The notes under the pieces were generated by a model, which saw nothing but the letters and a program-made list of their open reading frames with translations, searched no databases and was not told where the DNA came from. From a marine actinobacterium PHSC20C1 (GTDB taxonomy: Bacteria; Actinomycetota; Actinomycetes; Actinomycetales; Microbacteriaceae): DNA of 64,000 nt. This document shows, piece after piece, positions 56,885-64,000 of the stretch (position 1 is its first letter; the number at the start of each line of letters is the position of its first letter). Both the position numbers and the translations under genes were made by a program. Where the stretch lies: the NCBI GenBank assembly GCA_000153145.1, contig CH672415.1, forward strand, positions 127,854 to 191,853, given 5' to 3'.

Positions 56885-58312
56885 GTGGCTCGAAGACTGC
56901 CCTCAGAGCCCCCTGCCCTCCCGGGGTTTTCACACGTCCACGTTCTCGGCTCCGGTGGATTCGCCGACGTGTTCCTGTACGAGCAAAATATGCCCCGTCG
57001 ACAGGTCGCAGTCAAAGTCATGCTTAGCGAGGTCGTCAACGACCAGGTTCGCCAGATGTTTCAGGCCGAAGCGAACCTTATGGCGCAACTGAGCGCGCAT
57101 CCGTCGATCCTTACGGTGTATCAAGCGAGCGTCTCGTCAGACGGCCGACCCTATCTAGTGATGGAACTCTGTTCGTCGACACTCAGCCAGCGCTACCGGT
57201 CAGAACGACTTCCGGTGCCCGAAGTTCTTCGCATCGCAATCAAAATTGGTAGTGCGATTGAAACGGCACACCGCGCGGGTGTTCTCCACCGCGATATCAA
57301 GCCATCAAATATTCTGACAACGGCCTACGGGCATCCTGTGCTTTCTGACTTCGGTATCGCAGCAACCCTCAGCGAGTCCGAAAATCTCGAAGCGGTTGGC
57401 ATGTCTATTCCCTGGTCTGCGCCGGAAGTCCTTATGGATGAGACAGCAGGCACGATCGAATCAGAACTGTGGTCGTATGCGGCTACCGTATATTCACTCT
57501 TAGCTGGCCGCTCACCTTTTGAGGTGCCGGGCGAGTCGAACAAGTCGACTGACCTCATTTCGCGGATCAACCGCGCGAAGCCTCGCACCACGGGTCGCAG
57601 CGATGCACCGGAGAGTTTGGAGCGTGCGCTCAGCCGCGCAATGTCGCGCAAACCCGAGTCTCGCCAGGGGAGCGTCCTCGAGCTAGTGCACGAGCTCCAA
57701 GCTGTGGAATCTGAATTGGGCCTCTCGCAGACCCCAATTGAAGTAGCCATGGACGATTGGGCTCTAGCCACGGTTGCAGAACTTGAGGACCGCACGCGGG
57801 TTCGTCCAGGACAGGCATTGCCCGTCTCCTCAGCTCAGCGCCGCAAACGTCGTCGTCCGCCAGCAATCGATGACAGCTTTGGCTCGTTTGACAGTGAAGC
57901 TGAGGACGACAAAGTTCCTCGCCGAAAGAGTGGAACGAACCCGATTCCCCGTTCCGGCCGCATGCAAGCGATTGCCTGGGTAGGAGTTATTCTCGCTGCG
58001 CTCATCGTGGTCCTCGGCGCAACGGTAACGTTCAGCCAATTGCAGGCGAAGTCGAACGATATCCCCGCAGTTAGTGACATCAGTGCAACCGTCTCTGGTG
58101 ACATCGTCGAGTTTTCTTGGGCAGACCCAGGACTTGAATCAGGGGACACCTACCAAATTGCTACTACCGATGGTCAGCCATCGGTGCAGCAACGCGAACC
58201 AAACTTTGTTGTTGACGGTGAGGCGGGCGAGAACGTCTGCATTTCAGTAACAGTCACGCGTGACGGCAAGTCAGGGCCGTCGAGTGCACAGAAGTGTGCG
58301 GTGCTGCCATGA
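56885..58312 (+). CDS. Transmembrane Ser/Thr protein kinase with FN3-like ectodomain
   Basis: A 475-residue Hanks-type kinase. The cytosolic catalytic domain (about residues 17-280) has the glycine loop LGSGGFADVF, Lys44 in VAVKVM, HRDIKPSN (Asp137), DFG (Asp155), APE in SAPEVL and the helix-F region SELWSYAATVY, where the conserved Asp is Glu. A basic linker, one membrane helix (about 359-382) and an extracellular FN3-like domain of about 90 residues with two Cys follow. GTG start with AGGGGG upstream. Confidence 0.93.
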   Translation: MARRLPSEPPALPGFSHVHVLGSGGFADVFLYEQNMPRRQVAVKVMLSEVVNDQVRQMFQAEANLMAQLSAHPSILTVYQASVSSDGRPYLVMELCSSTLSQRYRSERLPVPEVLRIAIKIGSAIETAHRAGVLHRDIKPSNILTTAYGHPVLSDFGIAATLSESENLEAVGMSIPWSAPEVLMDETAGTIESELWSYAATVYSLLAGRSPFEVPGESNKSTDLISRINRAKPRTTGRSDAPESLERALSRAMSRKPESRQGSVLELVHELQAVESELGLSQTPIEVAMDDWALATVAELEDRTRVRPGQALPVSSAQRRKRRRPPAIDDSFGSFDSEAEDDKVPRRKSGTNPIPRSGRMQAIAWVGVILAALIVVLGATVTFSQLQAKSNDIPAVSDISATVSGDIVEFSWADPGLESGDTYQIATTDGQPSVQQREPNFVVDGEAGENVCISVTVTRDGKSGPSSAQKCAVLP

Positions 58313-58330
58313 TGACGGGAACTAGCGCTT

Positions 58331-61300
58331 ATGGCTAGGCGCTGGGGCGGGGCGCGTCGATCAACGATTGTCGGCGCTGTAAGCATCTCAGCGATCGTCG
58401 CGTTAGTAACGACGGTCGCTATTGTGTCGACGGGGTACACCGCGCAACATGTGGATCTCGCCGACGGCGCCGTGTGGGTGGCGAACAATCAACAGCAGGC
58501 GATTGGTCGCGCGAGCACAGAGGTCCTTGAAATAAATTCGGTCGTCAACGCGCGAAGTGCCGACCTTGAAGTCGTTCAGCACGGCGAGAACGTTCTACTG
58601 TTTGATCGCTCAGAGAGCTCGATCGATGTTATCGACCCAGCACTGTCTGAGATTGCCGAGAGCGTTGCGCTTCCTCCGAACCAACCGGAGGTCTATTTTG
58701 CTGCCAATAATGTTGTGGTTCTTGAGCACGGCACCGGTGAGGTCTGGATCCGTTCATTCGAGGACTTTCTCAACTTTGATGCTGAGTCTGCCGCGTCGTT
58801 GAGTCTCGGCGCTGACGCAATAGTGAGCGTTGACGAGAACGGTTTGTTGTTCGCGTTCTCCCCATCAACGAGTCAGCTTTTCCGAGTGAATGCTGCAATA
58901 TCCGATGTCGCTGAATCTAGTGTCAGTCTCGATGTCGATACCACCGCAGACCTCAGCATCACGTCAGCTTCCGGCCAGTGGGCAATTCTTGATTCGAATG
59001 CTCAACTGCTCCACCTGGATGGCAGAACTGTCGACCTCACAGGCCTCATTGATGGTGGCAATGGTGCTGTTCTTCAGCTTCCGTCTGTAGCGGGTGAGCG
59101 AGTGCTCGTTGGCTACAGCGACGGAGTGCTGAGCGTCCCACTCAACGGTGCAGCAGCAGTCGGGCTAGCAACAGGACAATCGGGACTCGCTGCGCCGCCG
59201 CTGCGAATTGGTGAGTGCGAATTTGCGGGCTGGACTAGCGGCCAAAATTGGCGCCGCTGTCCTTCCGACTCCGGAGATGGGGTAATGCTTCAGTTGGCTG
59301 AAATGGAAGCCAATGCGCAGCTTTCCTATTCAGTCAATGGCAAGCGTGCTGTACTCAATGACCGCCTCAGCGGTCGCACATGGGCGGTACAGGACGACGG
59401 CGAGCTGATCAATAACTGGAACCAGCTCATTACGACAGATGATGAGGAGCCCGAGGTCGAACAGAACCTCCTCGATCTTGAGCCAGAAGTTGACAAGGTG
59501 CAACAACCGCCGGTCGCTGTCGATGACATTTTTGGTGCGAGGCCCGGGCGCGCGACAGTGTTGCCTGTCTTGTTGAACGACTATGACGCGAACGGTGACG
59601 TTCTCGTTGTTGAAGCATTGCCAACGATCAGCGCTGGACTCGGCCGCATCGACCGAATCAACGAGCGTCAACAGATCCAGCTGACTCTTGAACCTGGGGC
59701 AAGCGGTCAAGTGAGCTTCACCTACACGGTGAGCGATGGCCGTGGGGGCACAGCGAGCGCCTCGGTAGTTGTAGAGATTCGTGCGGATTCTGAGAATTCG
59801 CCCCCGCAGCAGATGCGCGCGACCAAATTCACCGTTCAAACCAGTGGACGAGTTTCTAATCAGATTCTCGGTGACTGGGTAGACCCAGACGGTGACCCGT
59901 TCTACCTCACAAGCGCATCAGTTGCGGCTCCCGATGCTGTTAGCTACAAGCCAGGTGGCGATGTTGTCTTCTCTGACTCGGGCGCCGGTGGAGAACTCAA
60001 AGTTGTGACCCTTGTTGTTTCTGACGGCGATGCCGAAAGCTCGGGAAGCATTTCGGTCTCGGTTAAACCACCGGGTGAGGTTCCCATCGAAGCCGACCCA
60101 TTCGTTGTGCTCGCCTATGCGGGCAAGGAAGTCACCGTATCGCCGCTGGGCCACGTGCGCGGAGGCAACGGCAACATCCGCCTCAATAGCGTTCCGGCGA
60201 AGACGGGTGCACAAGTATCACCGAGCTACGAAACAGGAACATTCCGCTTTAAGAGCGATGAGATTCGCAGCCATAATCTTGAATACGTAGTGACTGATGG
60301 CAATCTGACGCACACCGCGATCGTGCGAATCGACGTTGTTGCGCCTCCTGACGCCAACACTTCGCCGATCACCGTTCCTAAGACGATTTTCGTGCAGACG
60401 CTCCAGAACGAACGCATCGATGTCGCGGGAACCGACGTGGATCCTGCCGGAGGAGTGCTGCTCGTTACTGAGATCATGAACCTTCCCATTGGTTCGGGTG
60501 TGCGTGCCGAAATTTTGGAACAGCGCCTCGTCCGAGTCAGCCTCGAGGCACCGCTTGATGACGGGCCAGTAAGCTTCAACTACCGAATCAGTAACGGGTT
60601 AGCGGATGCCGTTGGCGTCATTACCGTCGTCGAGATTCCGGCTCCTTCCCGACTTCAAGCGCCGATCGCCAACGACGACTCGATTACCGTTCGTGTCGGT
60701 CAAGCCGTCGACATCCGCGTACTTCAGAACGACGAGCATCCCGACGGGCTAGAGCTCTCGCTGGTTCCCAAGTTGGCTCAAGATTTGGCTGACGACTCTG
60801 GATTGCTGTTCGCGTCTGGCGAGGTGCTGAGGTATCTCGCACCCAATCGAACGGGTAACTTCACCGCGGCATACCAAGTTGCCGGGCCTGACGGGCAATC
60901 TGCTACCGCGATTGTGCGTATTGCCGTTCGCGAACTTGATCCTGCAAGCAACAACCCGCCCGTTCCTCCGACGGTGACAGCGCGAGTACTTGCCGGTGAT
61001 ACCGTGCGCGTACAAATTCCTCTGACTGCTGCAGACCCCGATGGTGACTCAGTGCAGTTGCTCGGCCAGGCCACGAACCCGAGCAAGGGTGCCGTCATTG
61101 AAGTTGACGCCAACACGTTTGTGTACCAAGCGGGGGAGTATTCGGCAGGAACTGACACCTTCAGCTACACCCTCATCGACTCTTTGGGTGCGAGAGCAAA
61201 CGGTGAAATCAATATCGGCATTAGCCCTCGAGTCGAAGGGGCACGCAACCCCGTCGCGATTATTGACGAGGTAACAGTGCAGCCGGGGATCACTGTTTCG

Positions 61301-64000
61301 GTTCAAGTGCTTGCCAATGACTCGGACCCCGACGGCAGTCCACTTTCCGTGGTCTCCGTCGAGCCAAACGATCCGAATACTGTCGCCGAAATTGACGGCG
61401 ATGTAGTGAAGGTCACGCCCCCTCCAACGCCTGGCGATTACGGCATTATTTATGTGATCGAGAACGAGACCGGCGGCTCGAGTCAGAACTTCATCCGTGT
61501 CACGGTAGATCCCGACGCAAAACCCGCCTATCCGTTGGCAACGGACAGCGTGCTAACACTGTCTGATGTGCTCGATCGCAACAGGGTCACTGTGGATGTT
61601 CTTGCGGGGGTCTTCTTTGCGGATGGTGATCCCCGAACACTGTCGTTGGCGATCTATCCAGGCTATGGCGATGCAGCCAGGGTGACCTCCGACAAGAAGA
61701 TTGAGGTCTCTGTCGGTGATTCTGGGCAGATCATTCCCTTCCGTGTGACTAATCCGGCGGATCCTGATGTGTTCAGCTATGCCTTCATCAAGGTTCCTGG
61801 ATACAACGATGCTTTGCCTCAAATTGATCGCCGAGCCAATAAACTCAGCGTCAATAGCGAGAGCACCCTCGTCATTGACCTCAACGACTACATCATTGCG
61901 GTCGGGGAGCAGCCGGTTCGCTTGACTGACTCCAGCACTGTGCTTGCGACTCACAGCGATGGTTCAGATCTGGTGCGCGACGAAGACACTCTCGTGTACA
62001 CGTCTGCTGAAAAATACTTTGGTCCGGCATCCATTTCGTTCGAAGTGACAGATGGTACTTCTGCGACTGATCCTGATGGGCGGACGGCAATTCTCGTGCT
62101 TCCCATTGAAGTACTTCCTCGAGACAATCAAGCACCCGTTTTTGGTGGTGCCGTAATTGACTTTGAACCAGGGCAAGAGAAAGAAATTGACCTGCTGAAG
62201 TTGACCAACTATCCGTACCCTGACGACTTGGATGAACTCGCCTACTCTGTGCTGAGCCCGCTTCCGGAAGGCTTCACATACTCGCTCGATGGCACAGTGT
62301 TGACACTGCGCGCGAACAGTAGTGCTCTCAAGGGGACACGAACCTCAATTTCTCTTGGAGTTCGGGATGATCTCTCTGAGGGCAAGTCTGGACGAATCGA
62401 ACTCAACGTAGTTCCCTCGACTCGACCGCTTGCGAGCCCGGCCGCAGATCTCGCGATCGCACAGCGCGGGCAGACGACAGTTGTCGACGTGCTCGCCAAT
62501 GATGCTTCAACAAACCCCTTCCCTGGAGCACCGCTGCGCGTGATTGACATTCGCGGACTCGGGGGAAGCTCAATTCCTGCCGGACTTTCAATTGTTCCCA
62601 GCAATGACAACAGCACTCTCACCGTCACTGTGTCTGCCGCGGCAGTCCCCGGCGACGTAAATCTGCAGTATCGGGTGGCGGACGCTACGAATGATGCGAG
62701 CCGTTACGTGTGGGGGACCGTGGTTGTATCGGTCCAAGACCGTCCCGACTCTGTCTCTAACCTTGGCCCTAGCGGGTTCGGCGACAAGACGATCATGATG
62801 CGATGGAACGCGGGCCCTGCAAACAATTCGGCAATCACTTCGTACCGAGTCACGACGAAATCGGCCGGAGTGGTTGTCAATACCACTGAGTGTGCTGGCA
62901 CAACGTGCGCGATAGCCACGTCGGGTAATGGTCCAGCGAACTCCGTAAAGGTGACTGTGATTGCGATTAACGCAATCGGAGAGTCCGACCCCGTAACGCT
63001 CGCGGATCCAGTCTGGTCCGACATCATTCCTGTTGCGCCGACTGGACTGAGCGCCGCGCCGCTTGACCACGGACTCCGACTGACGTGGAACGCGGTACCG
63101 ACGCCGACCGGCGGTTCACCGGTTGACCGATATCGTGTGGCCGTCGGTGGCTTTGAGACTTCAATCGGGCTTACCGCGTGCGACAGTTCGAGCTGCACCT
63201 GGGAGACCCCTTCAACGTGGGTGCTCGACAATGGAGTTGCCGTAACCTACACGGTGAGCGCTCGCAACGCTGCCTATACAGCTCTTTCGGTGTGGAACAC
63301 GAGCGAGCCTCGGAGTGCGATTCCAGCAGGTCCGCCCATTGCGCTATCAGCTCCTGTCGCAAGCGTCATCAACGACAGCACCGCGAACCTGACGTGGGCT
63401 GGTGCGTTCAACGAGAACGGACGGCCCGTTACTGCGTACACGGCCGCTGCCTACACCGGCACCGCGCCAACGTGCGCCGCGAACGGTTCGATAACCAGCC
63501 ACGGTGCGGCGCTTGTCGCGGCGGGCAACGGAACGTCAGCAACTTTCTCGGGGCTCTCGCCGAATCGCAGTTATTCGATGCTCGTATTTGCTAACAACGG
63601 TCAAGGCTGCACCGCATCGCCTGCGGTAGTGGCACACACCCCACCCGCAGTCGTTACTGCTTTGAACACTGCTGGCCCGGTGCCCAACGGCAACCGATTT
63701 GATTTCACCGTCAACGGCGGAATGATGGGCAGCGACTCGCTCACGAGCGATTACACGCTCTACTACCGCTTGAGCGGTGGAAGTGTTCCAGGCACCATCT
63801 TCGGTCCCGTAGCGCTTGGCTCATTCTTGACAGCGGATGGCGGACAGCAGTACGGCAAGTACATCTCAGTTGAGGTGCGAGCTTGCCGCAGTTACGGCTC
63901 CGGTCCCATCTGTCAACCGACGTGGTCGGCACCGTTCCCACTTGGAGTACCCGTGAATCCTGCGGTCGCTACACTCACTTTCACCTCTGACGGAGATATC
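58331..64000 (+). CDS. Giant membrane-anchored Ig/cadherin-like and FN3 repeat protein (3' partial)
   Basis: At least 1,890 codons, open to the window end. Layout: N-terminal membrane anchor (residues 1-35, TIVGAVSISAIVALVTTVAIV); a beta-propeller-like region to about residue 375; an acidic spacer (DDEEPEVEQNLLDLEPEVD); roughly eleven tandem Ig/cadherin-like domains, about 59.5-62.75 kb, with motifs such as LLNDYDANGDVLVV and VLANDSDPDGSPLSV; then at least three FN3 domains from 62.75 kb. The ATG is 18 nt after the kinase stop. Function unknown; such proteins act in adhesion or envelope structure. The end lies beyond the window. Confidence 0.88.
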   Translation, partial: MARRWGGARRSTIVGAVSISAIVALVTTVAIVSTGYTAQHVDLADGAVWVANNQQQAIGRASTEVLEINSVVNARSADLEVVQHGENVLLFDRSESSIDVIDPALSEIAESVALPPNQPEVYFAANNVVVLEHGTGEVWIRSFEDFLNFDAESAASLSLGADAIVSVDENGLLFAFSPSTSQLFRVNAAISDVAESSVSLDVDTTADLSITSASGQWAILDSNAQLLHLDGRTVDLTGLIDGGNGAVLQLPSVAGERVLVGYSDGVLSVPLNGAAAVGLATGQSGLAAPPLRIGECEFAGWTSGQNWRRCPSDSGDGVMLQLAEMEANAQLSYSVNGKRAVLNDRLSGRTWAVQDDGELINNWNQLITTDDEEPEVEQNLLDLEPEVDKVQQPPVAVDDIFGARPGRATVLPVLLNDYDANGDVLVVEALPTISAGLGRIDRINERQQIQLTLEPGASGQVSFTYTVSDGRGGTASASVVVEIRADSENSPPQQMRATKFTVQTSGRVSNQILGDWVDPDGDPFYLTSASVAAPDAVSYKPGGDVVFSDSGAGGELKVVTLVVSDGDAESSGSISVSVKPPGEVPIEADPFVVLAYAGKEVTVSPLGHVRGGNGNIRLNSVPAKTGAQVSPSYETGTFRFKSDEIRSHNLEYVVTDGNLTHTAIVRIDVVAPPDANTSPITVPKTIFVQTLQNERIDVAGTDVDPAGGVLLVTEIMNLPIGSGVRAEILEQRLVRVSLEAPLDDGPVSFNYRISNGLADAVGVITVVEIPAPSRLQAPIANDDSITVRVGQAVDIRVLQNDEHPDGLELSLVPKLAQDLADDSGLLFASGEVLRYLAPNRTGNFTAAYQVAGPDGQSATAIVRIAVRELDPASNNPPVPPTVTARVLAGDTVRVQIPLTAADPDGDSVQLLGQATNPSKGAVIEVDANTFVYQAGEYSAGTDTFSYTLIDSLGARANGEINIGISPRVEGARNPVAIIDEVTVQPGITVSVQVLANDSDPDGSPLSVVSVEPNDPNTVAEIDGDVVKVTPPPTPGDYGIIYVIENETGGSSQNFIRVTVDPDAKPAYPLATDSVLTLSDVLDRNRVTVDVLAGVFFADGDPRTLSLAIYPGYGDAARVTSDKKIEVSVGDSGQIIPFRVTNPADPDVFSYAFIKVPGYNDALPQIDRRANKLSVNSESTLVIDLNDYIIAVGEQPVRLTDSSTVLATHSDGSDLVRDEDTLVYTSAEKYFGPASISFEVTDGTSATDPDGRTAILVLPIEVLPRDNQAPVFGGAVIDFEPGQEKEIDLLKLTNYPYPDDLDELAYSVLSPLPEGFTYSLDGTVLTLRANSSALKGTRTSISLGVRDDLSEGKSGRIELNVVPSTRPLASPAADLAIAQRGQTTVVDVLANDASTNPFPGAPLRVIDIRGLGGSSIPAGLSIVPSNDNSTLTVTVSAAAVPGDVNLQYRVADATNDASRYVWGTVVVSVQDRPDSVSNLGPSGFGDKTIMMRWNAGPANNSAITSYRVTTKSAGVVVNTTECAGTTCAIATSGNGPANSVKVTVIAINAIGESDPVTLADPVWSDIIPVAPTGLSAAPLDHGLRLTWNAVPTPTGGSPVDRYRVAVGGFETSIGLTACDSSSCTWETPSTWVLDNGVAVTYTVSARNAAYTALSVWNTSEPRSAIPAGPPIALSAPVASVINDSTANLTWAGAFNENGRPVTAYTAAAYTGTAPTCAANGSITSHGAALVAAGNGTSATFSGLSPNRSYSMLVFANNGQGCTASPAVVAHTPPAVVTALNTAGPVPNGNRFDFTVNGGMMGSDSLTSDYTLYYRLSGGSVPGTIFGPVALGSFLTADGGQQYGKYISVEVRACRSYGSGPICQPTWSAPFPLGVPVNPAVATLTFTSDGDI

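Noticed and set aside
58309-58336. ATG overlapping the kinase stop as start of the giant gene
   Set aside because: That frame meets a TAG after nine codons; the ATG at 58331 opens the long frame and begins with a membrane anchor.

Overview
The window looks like a chromosomal segment of a high-GC actinobacterium, most likely a member of the Microbacteriaceae. Four things point there: the gene order argS - (DUF2993) - lysA - hom - thrC - thrB - rho - prfA - prmC - tsaC - wecA - atpI - atpBEFHAGDC, which is typical of Actinomycetota; a GTP-dependent PEP carboxykinase beside a RamB-type regulator; PspA and TPM-domain proteins; and many genes whose -10 hexamer sits 6-8 nt before the start codon, as expected for leaderless mRNAs. 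Genus is inference only. No insertion sequence, prophage, CRISPR array or rRNA was seen. No gene-free stretch exceeds about 135 bp.

Region 1 (1-24.7 kb) is a mosaic of short transcription units. It holds an O-acetylhomoserine sulfhydrylase with a McbR-like operator, a membrane acyltransferase, an SDR enzyme, an MFS transporter, uracil-DNA glycosylase and a GNAT acetyltransferase. A YtrA-type GntR repressor/ABC operon follows with a long palindromic operator, then an amidase and a lone siderophore-interacting domain protein under a DtxR-like iron box. Next come a crotonase/flavin disulfide oxidoreductase/HExxH-protein operon, a DUF4333 lipoprotein, an arginase-family protein, PspA, a TPM protein, an ECF sigma factor with a translationally coupled membrane protein, pckG and ramB. 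The region ends with a rhodanese, a pentapeptide-repeat protein, and a flavoprotein divergent from an ArsR repressor across a perfect 16-bp palindrome.

Region 2 (24.7-49.5 kb) starts with tRNA-Arg(CCG), a transglutaminase-like protein and a lipoprotein. It then contains the conserved core block for aspartate-family amino acids, transcription termination, translation release, t6A tRNA modification, cell-wall glycolipid priming and the complete F1Fo ATP synthase. A HAD hydrolase on the opposite strand interrupts the block between prmC and tsaC. A P-loop kinase-like protein and a YaaA protein follow atpC.

Region 3 (49.5-55.3 kb) has two alkylation-repair genes (tag, ogt), a membrane protein with a HEMLH motif, and an apparent amine/GABA catabolic set: class III aminotransferase, Lrp/AsnC regulator and divergent aldehyde dehydrogenase.

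Region 4 (55.3-64 kb) is the most intriguing. An FHA protein, a PP2C phosphatase, a transmembrane Ser/Thr kinase with an FN3-like ectodomain, and a membrane-anchored protein of more than 1,890 residues built of tandem Ig/cadherin-like and FN3 domains lie on one strand. The last gene runs off the window. The arrangement reads as a phospho-signalling module wired to a large surface protein.
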